The notes below the pieces were generated by a model. That model saw nothing but the letters and a program-made list of their open reading frames with translations, was not told the DNA's origin and did not search any database. Shown here one piece after another: positions 40,033 through 48,181 of a DNA stretch of 64,000 nucleotides; within the stretch, counting starts at the first letter, position 1, and each line of letters begins with the position of its first letter. The stretch comes from an uncultured Collinsella sp. GTDB lineage: Bacteria; Actinomycetota; Coriobacteriia; Coriobacteriales; Coriobacteriaceae. The position numbers and the translations under genes are program-made. Where the stretch lies: assembly GCA_958437495.1 (NCBI GenBank), contig CAUBOH010000006.1:1-64000 (forward strand), written 5' to 3'.

Positions 40033-40707
40033 ATGACGTTTGCCAAACCCCTCAATAAATACATCGACTATATCGATGCCCCCGAGGACACGTTTGAGCA
40101 GTATGTCGAGAAGGCGTTAAGGTGCAACTTCCGCTGCGTGTTTGCGAACCTGCAGGAGTACGAGACGGGTCGCGCCATGCTCGAGGACTCTGACATCATC
40201 CTTGCCGGCGCTATCGACTTTCCCCAGGGCACTATGACGCTTGAGGAGAAGCTTGCGAGGTTTGAGGAGTATGCTGCGCGCGGCTTTACCGAGATTGACT
40301 ACGTTTTGAATCAGGAGTCGGTCGAGAACCGCGATTTTGTTGCCATCGAGCGCGAGATGACTGCCATTGCTGATTTTTGTCGCGCGCATGGCATCACTGA
40401 CAAGGTGATCGTCGAGATGTGCAAGCTGGACGGCGACGATGCCGCCAAGCGTCGCGTCTGTGAGATTGCGCTGGAGGCTAAGCCGGGATTCCTTAAGACA
40501 TCGACCGGCAGAAGCTATGGCGGTGCTAAGCTCGAGGACGTGCGGTTGATGCACAAGGTGCTCGGCGATGCCGTGGCAATCAAGGCTGCGGGCGGTATCC
40601 ATAATTATGAAGAGGCTTGCGCATTCATCGAGGCCGGCGCCAGCGCGTTGGGTGCATCGGCGGGCATCGCGATCGTCGAGGGCGCACCGACGGATGAGCG
40701 TCGCTAG
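40033..40707 (+). CDS. deoC: Deoxyribose-phosphate aldolase-like protein
   Basis: A 224-residue class I aldolase that cleaves 2-deoxyribose 5-phosphate to glyceraldehyde 3-phosphate and acetaldehyde in deoxynucleoside catabolism. The Schiff-base lysine lies in GFLKTSTGRSYGG (about residues 154-160) and the second lysine in AVAIKAAGGIHNY. The N-terminal third (CNFRCVFANLQEYETG) fits DeoC more loosely. The start follows AAGGAGG. It lies directly beyond the right boundary repeat of the pgi island, so it was probably the original neighbour of pgi. Confidence 0.88.
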   Translation: MTFAKPLNKYIDYIDAPEDTFEQYVEKALRCNFRCVFANLQEYETGRAMLEDSDIILAGAIDFPQGTMTLEEKLARFEEYAARGFTEIDYVLNQESVENRDFVAIEREMTAIADFCRAHGITDKVIVEMCKLDGDDAAKRRVCEIALEAKPGFLKTSTGRSYGGAKLEDVRLMHKVLGDAVAIKAAGGIHNYEEACAFIEAGASALGASAGIAIVEGAPTDERR

Positions 40708-40856
40708 CAGACGTATTTGACCTGAGCGATAAAGCTTCACGACCACGCGCCGTTCATGTTCGGGACAATATGACATTTTTCCCGTTGCAAGCAGCGCCGC
40801 CGCGGGTGTTCTGTATGATGGCTCAGACAAGGTTGTTCAATGACAGGGAGGCATAT

Positions 40857-41699
40857 ATGGCAATCAAAGCCATCGCAATGGATATCGACGGTACGCTTAC
40901 CAACGACCAAAAGGTCATCAGCCAGCGTACGCGCGAGAAGCTGCTCGCGGCGCAGAAGTCGGGCATTAAGCTCATCTTGGCCTCGGGCCGTCCCGTATGG
41001 GGTCTTCACGCCCTGGCCCAGGAGCTCGACCTTCAGAACCATGATGGTTTGCTGGTGGCCTTTAACGGCGCTCACGTCGTCGATGCCCAGACCGATGAGG
41101 TGCTGTTCGATCAGGCTATGCCTGCCGACGAATTGCATCGCCTGATTGATCACCTGCGTAATTTTGACGTGATCCCTATGATTTCGCTCGGTCGCGATCT
41201 GCATGTCGAGGACTCGTACCATTGCATGATCACGTTGCCTGACGGCTCGCAGAAGAATATCGTCAAGTATGAGCGCGACGCGTGCGACCTTAAGATCCGT
41301 GAGGTCGAGAGCTTGCATGAGGTCGTGGATACTTATCCTGTGGACAAGCTGCTGACGGCGGGAGACCCGGCCTATCTGCAAACGCATCACGAGGAGATGT
41401 ACGCGCCCTTTACTCAGACGCTTTCGGGTATGTTTACGGCCGACTGGTACTTTGAGTTTACGGCGCCCGGCATCGATAAGGCTCGCGCGCTCGAGGGCTC
41501 CCTGTCCAAGTTAGGTATCGATGCCAGCGAGGTCGTATCGTTTGGTGACGGCCAGAACGACAAGTCCATGATTGAGTGGGCCGGCACTGGTGTTGCCATG
41601 GGCAACGCGGTTGACGAGGTTAAGGCCGTGGCCCAGATGGTGACCGCCAATAACAACGAAAACGGCATTGCAGTGGCGCTGGATAAGCTGCTGGGTTAG
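40857..41699 (+). CDS. Cof-type HAD-superfamily phosphatase
   Basis: A 280-residue Cof/YidA-like phosphatase. Motif I is IAMDIDGTLT (Asp near residues 8 and 10), motif II LILASGRPV, motif III Lys in GIDKARAL, motif IV SFGDGQNDKSMIEWAG. YidA-type enzymes dephosphorylate sugar phosphates; the substrate is not known. ATG 40857 follows CAGGGAGG. It is followed by a terminator and a second HAD phosphatase of a different subfamily. Confidence 0.92.
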   Translation: MAIKAIAMDIDGTLTNDQKVISQRTREKLLAAQKSGIKLILASGRPVWGLHALAQELDLQNHDGLLVAFNGAHVVDAQTDEVLFDQAMPADELHRLIDHLRNFDVIPMISLGRDLHVEDSYHCMITLPDGSQKNIVKYERDACDLKIREVESLHEVVDTYPVDKLLTAGDPAYLQTHHEEMYAPFTQTLSGMFTADWYFEFTAPGIDKARALEGSLSKLGIDASEVVSFGDGQNDKSMIEWAGTGVAMGNAVDEVKAVAQMVTANNNENGIAVALDKLLG

Positions 41700-41722
41700 A
41701 ATCGCCGATTAATGCATGGCTC

Positions 41723-41751
41723 GGGCGCCTGCTCGCGGGCGTCCTTTTGTT
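41723..41751 (+). terminator. Terminator between two HAD phosphatase genes
   Basis: A 10-bp stem with G-U pairs (GGGCGCCTGC with GCGGGCGTCC) and a 2-base TC loop (or a slightly larger loop if the closing pairs open), followed by TTTTGTT. Confidence 0.6.
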
Positions 41752-41763
41752 AGGGAGGGTGCC

Positions 41764-42423
41764 GTGTCCGCATTTCCGTTTGACGCCGTTATCTTTGACA
41801 TGGACGGCGTTTTGGTCGACACCGAGTTTTACTATCAAAAGGAACTCGAGAAGTTTATCGATTACCTGCAGATTTCTGTGACGCGCGACGAGCTTAATGC
41901 AATTGTTGGTTCATCGCACCGTGATTTTCAGCAGGTGCTCATCGATTGGCATGAGCGTGCGGGTTTGGGCAAGCTCAGCGTCGAGGCTGCCGAGGCACGC
42001 TATGAGGTGTGGGCGAGTGCGTATCCCTGCGACTATAGAAAGCTGCTCAACCCCGGCGTTGCCGAGACGCTGGCGGGGCTGAAAGAGCGTGGGGTTCGCG
42101 TTGCGCTGGCGTCGTCATCGCCTCTCAACAATATCGAAGAGGTGCTGGGTACCTGCGGCATTTGCGAATACTTTGAGTTTTTGGTCTCGGGCGAGCAGTT
42201 CAAGCGCAGCAAACCCGATCCTGATATCTATCTGCATGCCATAGATCGTTTGGGATTGCCTGCGGATCGCTGTTGCTGCGTGGAAGACTCTCTGTATGGC
42301 ATTACCGCAGGTAAGCGCGCCGGTCTGACGGTAATCGCCAAGCGCGAGGAGCGCTTTGGCTTTAGCCAGGATGCCGCGGATAAGATTATCGACCGGCTGC
42401 CGGACCTGCTGGAACTCGCGTAG
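41764..42423 (+). CDS. Beta-phosphoglucomutase-like HAD hydrolase
   Basis: A 219-residue HAD protein of the beta-phosphoglucomutase/DOG phosphatase subfamily. Motif I is VIFDMDGVLVDTEFYY (the two Asp), motif II ALASSSPLNNIE, motif III Lys in FKRSKPDPDIYLHA, motif IV CCVEDSLYGITAG. It could be a mutase or a sugar-phosphate phosphatase. A GTG start at 41764 follows GGGAGG. It lies upstream of the FrlD-like kinase in the same direction, so an operon is possible. Confidence 0.9.
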   Translation: MSAFPFDAVIFDMDGVLVDTEFYYQKELEKFIDYLQISVTRDELNAIVGSSHRDFQQVLIDWHERAGLGKLSVEAAEARYEVWASAYPCDYRKLLNPGVAETLAGLKERGVRVALASSSPLNNIEEVLGTCGICEYFEFLVSGEQFKRSKPDPDIYLHAIDRLGLPADRCCCVEDSLYGITAGKRAGLTVIAKREERFGFSQDAADKIIDRLPDLLELA

Positions 42424-42483
42424 ATTCTGGGCGGTACTGCTGTCACAACACTGGCCCCGTTGGCGTAAGAGAAGGACGACGCT

Positions 42484-43347
42484 ATGACATTCAACGTTAA
42501 CGCTCTTGGGTTTGGCGACAACGTCGTCGACCGCTACGAGCATATTCACACGATGTATCCGGGTGGCAATGCGGTGAACTTTGCCGTGTATGCCAAGAAA
42601 TGTGGAGCCGCGCGCTCCGCGTATATGGGCGTCTTTGGTAATGATGCTGCTGCCGAGCATGTGATTGCGAGTCTTGAGGATGAGGGCGTTGAACTAGCCA
42701 AATGCAAGCAGCTCATCGGCGAGAACGGTGCGGCACGCGTTACTGTGGTTGAAGGCGATCGTGTATTTCTGGGCTCTAACGAGGGTGGCATCCGCGGTGA
42801 TGCGCGCTATGTGCTCGATCGCTTTGACCTTGCGTACATGAAGCAGTTCGACGTAGTCCACTCGGGCAACTATTGCTTTACCGAGCGTGAACTTCCCAAG
42901 TTGAAGGCCGCGGGCATCACGGTTTCGTTTGACTTCTCGGACGATTCGACCGACGAGTACTACGAGCAGATTGCTCCCTACGTTGACTTCGCATTCTTTA
43001 GCGCGGCAGACGCCGCGAGCGAGGATGAGATTCGCGAGCGTCTGGCATGGGTGAAGAGCCTAGGTCCGCGTTTTGTATCGGCAACGGCTGGCGCTGAGGG
43101 CTGCATTGCCTATGACGGCGAGCGTTACTATCGTCAGCATGCCAAACCCGTGGCAGACATGAAGGACACCATGGGGGCGGGTGACTCGTTCCTTACCTCG
43201 TTCCTGATGTGCTATCTCGATTCTGTCAAGCGTGGCGAGGATGGCGCCGAGGCCATCGAGCGCGCACTCGACTTTGCGGCGGGGTTTGCCTCGACCGTAT
43301 GCGGCATGGAAGGCTCTTGGGGCCATGGAGCGCCGATTTCCGAATAG
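42484..43347 (+). CDS. frlD: PfkB-family sugar kinase, fructoselysine 6-kinase-like
   Basis: A 287-residue PfkB carbohydrate kinase. GFGDNVVDRY and YPGGNAVNFAVYAKK resemble E. coli FrlD, as does VSFDFSDDS; the kinase signature DTMGAGDSFLTSFL contains the catalytic Asp. FrlD phosphorylates fructoselysine, an Amadori product, for breakdown by the deglycase FrlB. No FrlB homologue is in the window, so the substrate could be another ketosamine. AAGGA precedes the start. The HAD gene upstream may belong to the same pathway. Confidence 0.75.
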   Translation: MTFNVNALGFGDNVVDRYEHIHTMYPGGNAVNFAVYAKKCGAARSAYMGVFGNDAAAEHVIASLEDEGVELAKCKQLIGENGAARVTVVEGDRVFLGSNEGGIRGDARYVLDRFDLAYMKQFDVVHSGNYCFTERELPKLKAAGITVSFDFSDDSTDEYYEQIAPYVDFAFFSAADAASEDEIRERLAWVKSLGPRFVSATAGAEGCIAYDGERYYRQHAKPVADMKDTMGAGDSFLTSFLMCYLDSVKRGEDGAEAIERALDFAAGFASTVCGMEGSWGHGAPISE

Positions 43348-43356
43348 GTGAGCAGT

Positions 43357-43386
43357 CCCGGGGAGTCGAATTATCGTCTCCCCGGG
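43357..43386. terminator. Hairpin between convergent frlD-like and tatD genes
   Basis: CCCGGGGAG pairs with CTCCCCGGG around a 12-base loop. It lies just after the kinase stop and overlaps the last codons of the convergent tatD gene. No strong T-run follows. Confidence 0.5.
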
Positions 43387-44171
43387 GTCAGTGAAGGCCA
43401 AAAAACAGAGTGCGCATTTGCTAAAACTGCCGACTCAATGCGCTTTGCGTCACAGTTTTTGAGTGAGGCGATGTGTTCTGAGGTCCATGTGAGCGATCTG
43501 ATGAGCGACTGCGCGCTTGTTTCTGTGTTTGCCTCCGCCGGCGCATCGGTCTCGAGCAGTAAACGGTTGAGTGGAATCTGTCGTGCGTATTCGCGTCCTC
43601 GCTTAGACACGAGCATGCGTTCGTTGACGGAAAAATAGCAACTCGCATTGCGCGCGCGGACAAGTTCGTCCGAAGTACCGCTAAACCAGTGGAAGATGAT
43701 AGCGGGGGAGTCGGGGCTTGGGGTGAGCAATTCATGTGAACCGAGGACGTCCAGTACGGTTCCTGCCGAACGAACGGCGTGAATTGATATCACACGCCCG
43801 GCAAGAGGGCGCTGCACGAGCGCATCGCAGAGCCGGTCAAGTGCCTGTATTTGAAGCGGTTCGCTTCCGGCAAAACGCGCGGAAAAGTCGAGTCCCACCT
43901 CGCCGATGTAGCGCTCTTGGGCGGCAACTTTGCAAAGCAGATTGACTTCGGCAGGACCGCAGCGGCCGTCGGCGAGCCACCAGGGATGGAGGCCGACGCC
44001 CGCGATAATGTTTGGGTAGCGGTTGGCACGCTTTTTTGCTGCCGCGAAGTCGCGTGGGTCGACTCCGCAATCAAAGACCCCCAGTCCTATAGCCACAGTT
44101 TCGTCGGCAACGGCATTCGGGTGAGCCATTAAATCAAGATGGCAGTGCGCATCAAATAACCGGGGCTCCAT
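43371..44171 (-). CDS. TatD-family metal-dependent hydrolase
   Basis: A 266-residue TIM-barrel metallohydrolase of the TatD DNase family. Metal ligands are seen in DAHCHLDL (HxH near residues 9-11), YIGEVGLDF (Glu), VISIHAV (His), IIFHWFSG (His) and LLLETDAPA (Asp). Members act as deoxyribonucleases or D-aminoacyl-tRNA-related hydrolases. It lies 14 bases downstream of the tcdA gene on the same strand, probably in one operon. Confidence 0.9.
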   Translation of the reverse strand: MEPRLFDAHCHLDLMAHPNAVADETVAIGLGVFDCGVDPRDFAAAKKRANRYPNIIAGVGLHPWWLADGRCGPAEVNLLCKVAAQERYIGEVGLDFSARFAGSEPLQIQALDRLCDALVQRPLAGRVISIHAVRSAGTVLDVLGSHELLTPSPDSPAIIFHWFSGTSDELVRARNASCYFSVNERMLVSKRGREYARQIPLNRLLLETDAPAEANTETSAQSLIRSLTWTSEHIASLKNCDAKRIESAVLANAHSVFWPSLTPGRR

Positions 44172-44185
44172 CTCGGCGCGCTCCG

Positions 44186-44983
44186 CTAGTCCAGGCGCTG
44201 GCCATCGGAGCGCACGCGTTCGGTGCCGCGCCCACTGATCTGGCGGATAACCTCGCCGGCAATCATCTGACCCATGATGGGCGGCATAAAGCTGGCGGTG
44301 CCCAGCTCGGTACGCTCGTGGATGTTGGAAGGGTCGCGGGGCCGTGTCTTAACCGATTCCTCGCAGCTAAACAGTACATGTAGGCTTTTGATTCCGCGCT
44401 TCTTACATTCTTTGCGCATAATGCGGCTCATGGGGTCACGTACCGTATCGAAGATGTCGGCAAAGCGGAGGCACTCGGGATGGAGCTTGTTGGCCCCGCC
44501 CATGGAGCTAACCAAACGGATGTCGTGGCCCTGAGCATATTTGGCAATGGTGAGCTTGGCCGAGATGGTGTCGATGGCGTCGACGACGTAGTCGAGCTTG
44601 CCACCCGTCTGCTCCAAAACGCTCGCGAAGAACTCGTTGATGTTGTCGCTCAGCAGGTATTCGGTGCGCTTGATAACGGTGGCGGCGGGATTGATATCGC
44701 GAATCATGGCTTCCATCACGTCAACCTTGCGCTTGCCGACGGTGCTGTGAAAGGCGATGGCCTGGCGATTGATATTGCTGGGCGCGATGATGTCCTTGTC
44801 CAGAATGACGAAATGACCGATGCCGCCGCGGGCAAGTGCCTCGCAGCAATTGGAGCCCACGCCTCCGCAGCCGAGCACCAGCACTGTGGAGCTGGCGAGT
44901 TTATCGAGCGCCTCGCGCCCCATAATGATCTCGAGCTTGGTGTCGCGTGTCTCGTTGGGAGTTGCGGCTGTGGTTTCGGTCAT
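44186..44983 (-). CDS. tcdA: tRNA threonylcarbamoyladenosine dehydratase
   Basis: A 265-residue E1-like (ThiF/MoeB fold) enzyme that cyclises t6A37 of tRNAs to ct6A. The ATP-binding loop is VLVLGCGGVGSNCCEALARGG, the conserved Asp/Arg region DKDIIAPSNINRQ, and the Cys region MRKECKKRGI and VLFSCEE match TcdA. The second ATG (44983) is preferred since GGAGG sits directly before the first. It is first of an operon with tatD. Confidence 0.93.
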   Translation of the reverse strand: MTETTAATPNETRDTKLEIIMGREALDKLASSTVLVLGCGGVGSNCCEALARGGIGHFVILDKDIIAPSNINRQAIAFHSTVGKRKVDVMEAMIRDINPAATVIKRTEYLLSDNINEFFASVLEQTGGKLDYVVDAIDTISAKLTIAKYAQGHDIRLVSSMGGANKLHPECLRFADIFDTVRDPMSRIMRKECKKRGIKSLHVLFSCEESVKTRPRDPSNIHERTELGTASFMPPIMGQMIAGEVIRQISGRGTERVRSDGQRLD

Positions 44984-45208
44984 AGACATCCTCCGATGGG
45001 GAAGCGAATCGTGTTTTAGCTATCGTCATTATAGGTATTATCGCGATTCCATTTGAGCCCTAGGGGCTTGTTGAAATGAGGCAGTGATTCGCATAAGAAG
45101 AGCAGATGGCACCCGTTGCCGCGGGTTAGCCAACTCCGAAACACGTTTTTGGCTTGAGAAGTGGCCGTCTTCGCATTACGCGGGGGCGGCTATTTTTTGA
45201 GTATAAGA

Positions 45209-45232
45209 TTAGATAGTTAGACAAACATCTAA
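45209..45232. promoter_or_regulatory. Inverted repeat upstream of the SdpR-like repressor
   Basis: TTAGAT-N12-ATCTAA lies in the AT-rich promoter region about 50 bases before the repressor start. It is a plausible autoregulatory operator for the ArsR/SdpR-type regulator. Further upstream (45111-45134) a small ACCCG/CGGGT hairpin of unknown role occurs. Confidence 0.45.
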
Positions 45233-45280
45233 ATATTGAGTATAGTGTGCGCGTCGAACGAAATGCTGAGAGGAGGTCCT

Positions 45281-45559
45281 ATGCCGGGAGAGGGTTTTAA
45301 GGCGCTGGCCGATCCTACGCGACGGCGCATTTTGGAACTACTGCGCGAGGGCAATTGTACGGCCGGAGAGCTTGCCGAGCATTTTGACATCAGCAAGCCG
45401 TCATTGAGCCATCACTTGGCGACGCTCAAAAACGCCGGGTTGGTGACCGATGAACGTCATGGCCAAAACATCGTTTACAGCTTAAACACCACCGTCATGC
45501 AGGACTTGATCGGTTGGTTTATGGGCTTTACAAACACGGAAGGTGATAAGGATGAATAA
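45281..45559 (+). CDS. SdpR-like ArsR-family repressor
   Basis: A 92-residue winged-helix autorepressor. LADPTRRRILELLREGN and the recognition helix ISKPSLSHHLATLKNAGLV are typical of the SdpR/ArsR group; no Cys metal site is seen. ATG 45281 follows GAGGAGG. It overlaps the SdpI-like gene by 8 bases. In Bacillus subtilis, SdpR represses sdpRI, and membrane-bound SdpI sequesters it when toxin SdpC is present. The same logic is inferred here; no SdpC is encoded nearby. Confidence 0.88.
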   Translation: MPGEGFKALADPTRRRILELLREGNCTAGELAEHFDISKPSLSHHLATLKNAGLVTDERHGQNIVYSLNTTVMQDLIGWFMGFTNTEGDKDE

Positions 45560-46256
45560 CGAAAACAAGGGTATTCACCCCACGGGGGTATCGTCGCGCG
45601 TGTGGATTGCGCTGGTCGTTCTGTGCGTCGCCAATGTCGTAGCGCACCTCATGGTGATGCCGAGCTTGCCTGCGCAGATTCCCACGCACTGGGGCGCGAA
45701 CGGCGCCGTCGACGGTTGGGGTCCTAGCTGGATGGCCTCCGCGCTCGGCGTGCTGCCTCTGGCGCTTCTCGCAATGTTCTGCGTGGTGCCGCGCATCGAC
45801 CCCAAAGGTGAGGCATATCGAACCTCGGGCAAGTTCTACCAGGGCTTCGTAATCGCCTTCACCTTGTTCATGTGCGCCATAAGCTGGCTGGGAGAGCTTA
45901 CGGTCTGGGGCGTTGTGCCGGCGGTCGGTTCGGTTAACGTGCTGATTTCCGGTGTTGTCGGTTTGCTGTTCATCGGCGTAGGCAACTACTTGCCGCGTGT
46001 GAAGCAGAACTATACGCTCGGTATCAAGACACCTTGGGCGCTTGCCGATCCCGAGAACTGGCGCCGTACGCAGCGTTTTGGCGGCGCCTGCTTTATGGTG
46101 CTGGGTATTGGCCTGATTGTGATGGGCGTGGCAGGCAGCGTGCTTTCGAGTGAAGTCGTCGCCGCGGTGATTGCGGTTCTGGCGTTTGGTTCGGTTGGAG
46201 CCGTCTACGTCTATTCGTATCTGTTGTGGCGCAAATCGCAGCGAGCCGCTCGTTAA
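45552..46256 (+). CDS. SdpI-like membrane immunity/signalling protein
   Basis: A 234-residue polytopic membrane protein with about six hydrophobic segments. MPSLPAQIPTHWGANGAVDGWG near the N-terminus is the DUF1648 signature (the P-x-H-W motif), and VGNYLPRVKQNYTLGIKTPWAL plus the following NWRRTQRFGG is the SdpI signature. In the known system SdpI gives immunity to the SdpC peptide and holds the repressor at the membrane. ATG 45552 lies after AAGG within the repressor gene, so translation is coupled. Confidence 0.9.
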   Translation: MNNENKGIHPTGVSSRVWIALVVLCVANVVAHLMVMPSLPAQIPTHWGANGAVDGWGPSWMASALGVLPLALLAMFCVVPRIDPKGEAYRTSGKFYQGFVIAFTLFMCAISWLGELTVWGVVPAVGSVNVLISGVVGLLFIGVGNYLPRVKQNYTLGIKTPWALADPENWRRTQRFGGACFMVLGIGLIVMGVAGSVLSSEVVAAVIAVLAFGSVGAVYVYSYLLWRKSQRAAR

Positions 46257-46440
46257 GGTTGCGGAAAACTAGCGTACGCAGTTCATAGTATGTTCCGGGG
46301 AACTTTTCCCAGGTAGTATTAGGGGGGTGTGGGCAACCATGCCCCTTTTCGTTAAGTTTCAGAGCTGGTTTCCTCATTTCGTTTCTACTAAAGCGAATCA
46401 AGAATAGGGAAACAGCAGGTAGAAAGGATAGAACAGGCAA

Positions 46441-48120
46441 ATGGCGGAGTTTATCTACCAGATGTATCAGGCTCGCAAGGCCCATGGCGACAAGGTAATC
46501 CTTGACGACGTGACCCTGAGCTTCTACCCCGGTGCCAAGATCGGCGTCGTAGGTCCCAACGGCATGGGTAAGTCGACCCTGCTCAAGATCATGGCCGGTA
46601 TCGAGGAGGTCTCCAACGGCGATGCCAGGCTCACCCCCGGCTACACCGTGGGCATCCTGCAGCAGGAGCCGCCGCTCGACGACGACAAGACCGTCATCGA
46701 GAACGTGCGCATGGCATTTGGCGACATGATCGCCAAGGTCGATCGATTCAATAAGATCGGCGAGGAGATGTGCGACCCGGATTGCGACATGGACGCCCTC
46801 ATGGCCGAGATGGGCAAGCTCCAGGACGAGATCGATGCCGCCGATGGCTGGGATATCGATTCCAAACTCGGCCAGGCCATGGATGCCCTGCAGCTGCCCG
46901 ATTCTGACATGCCGGTCAACGTGCTTTCCGGCGGCGAGCGCCGCCGCGTGGCCCTGTGCAAGCTGCTGCTCGAGGCTCCCGACCTGCTGCTGCTCGACGA
47001 GCCCACGAATCACCTGGACGCCGAGTCGATCCTGTGGCTCGAGCACTTCCTGCACAACTACCAGGGCGCGGTGCTTGCCGTCACGCACGATCGCTACTTC
47101 CTGGATAACGTTGCCGAGTGGATCTGCGAGGTTGACCGCGGTCACCTTTATCCCTACAAGGGCAACTACTCCACGTATCTGGAGACCAAGGCCGCGCGTA
47201 TCGAGGCACAGGGCAACCGCGATGCCAAGCTCGCCAAGCGCATGGAGGCCGAGCTCGAGTGGGTGCGCAGCTCGCCCAAGGCCCGTCAGGCAAAGAACAA
47301 GGCCCGTCTGGCTCGCTACGAGGAGATGGAGGCCGAGGCCCGCGCAAGCCAGAAGCTCGACTGGACCGACATCCGCATCCCTGTGGGACCGCGTCTGGGC
47401 AACAAGGTGCTCGAGGCCCATCATCTGCACAAGGAGTTCGATGGCCGCGTGCTCATCGATGACCTTTCGTTCACCCTGCCGCGCAACGGCATCGTGGGCG
47501 TCATCGGCCCCAACGGCGTCGGTAAGACCACGCTGTTCAAGACGATTGTGGGTCTGGAGCCGCTGACTTCGGGCGAGCTCGAGGTGGGCGAGACCGTCAA
47601 GATTTCTTACGTCGACCAGAACCGTTCCGGTATCGACCCCGATAAGAACCTATGGGAGGTCGTCTCGGACGGCCTGGACCACATGATGGTCGGCGAGACC
47701 GAGGTTCCGAGCCGCGCGTACGTGGCGAGCTTTGGCTTTAAGGGCCAGGACCAGCAGAAGCGCGCTGGCGTACTCTCCGGTGGCGAGCGCAACCGTCTGA
47801 ACTTGGCGCTTACGCTCAAGCAGGGCGGCAACCTGCTGCTCCTCGACGAGCCCACGAACGACCTCGACGTCGAGACGCTGTCCTCACTCGAAGCGGCGCT
47901 GCTCGAGTTCCCGGGCTGCTCGGTGGTCATTAGCCACGACCGTATGTTCCTGGACCGCGTCGCCACGCACATTCTGGCGTGGGAGGGCACCGACGAGAAC
48001 CCGGGCAACTGGTATTGGTTCGAGGGCAACTTCGAGGCCTATCAGGCCAACCGTATCGAGCGCCTGGGTGAGGACGCAGCCCAGCCGCATCGTATTCACC
48101 GCAAGCTCACGCGCGACTAG
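46441..48120 (+). CDS. ettA: ABC-F ATPase EttA
   Basis: A 559-residue cytoplasmic ABC-F protein that binds the ribosomal E site and gates entry into elongation according to ATP level. It has two ABC domains: Walker A VVGPNGMGKST and VIGPNGVGKTT, signatures LSGGERRRVALCKLL and LSGGERNRLNLALTL, and Walker B LLLLDEPTNHLD and LLLLDEPTNDLD. The interdomain linker (AELEWVRSSPKARQAKNKAR) is diagnostic of EttA, and length matches. The binding site AAAGGA lies at a somewhat long spacing. The 184 bases upstream contain small hairpins but no clear promoter. Confidence 0.95.
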   Translation: MAEFIYQMYQARKAHGDKVILDDVTLSFYPGAKIGVVGPNGMGKSTLLKIMAGIEEVSNGDARLTPGYTVGILQQEPPLDDDKTVIENVRMAFGDMIAKVDRFNKIGEEMCDPDCDMDALMAEMGKLQDEIDAADGWDIDSKLGQAMDALQLPDSDMPVNVLSGGERRRVALCKLLLEAPDLLLLDEPTNHLDAESILWLEHFLHNYQGAVLAVTHDRYFLDNVAEWICEVDRGHLYPYKGNYSTYLETKAARIEAQGNRDAKLAKRMEAELEWVRSSPKARQAKNKARLARYEEMEAEARASQKLDWTDIRIPVGPRLGNKVLEAHHLHKEFDGRVLIDDLSFTLPRNGIVGVIGPNGVGKTTLFKTIVGLEPLTSGELEVGETVKISYVDQNRSGIDPDKNLWEVVSDGLDHMMVGETEVPSRAYVASFGFKGQDQQKRAGVLSGGERNRLNLALTLKQGGNLLLLDEPTNDLDVETLSSLEAALLEFPGCSVVISHDRMFLDRVATHILAWEGTDENPGNWYWFEGNFEAYQANRIERLGEDAAQPHRIHRKLTRD

Positions 48121-48141
48121 TCGAGTTCGGATGACCTAACG

Positions 48142-48181
48142 AAAAAGGGACGATAACCTTGAGGGTTATCGTCCTTTTTTG
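48142..48181. terminator. Bidirectional terminator
   Basis: An 11-bp stem (GGACGATAACC with GGTTATCGTCC) flanked by AAAAAG and CTTTTTT. It serves ettA on the plus strand and the 48182-49399 gene on the minus strand, whose stop is adjacent. Confidence 0.92.

Noticed and set aside
45100..45200. Possible riboswitch in the leader region before the SdpR-like gene
   Set aside because: One small hairpin and a T-rich stretch only; no match to a class I can recall, and it lies upstream of the likely promoter.
46093..47430. Long minus-strand frame over sdpI and ettA
   Set aside because: Spans the promoter region and two genuine genes and has typical antisense composition.
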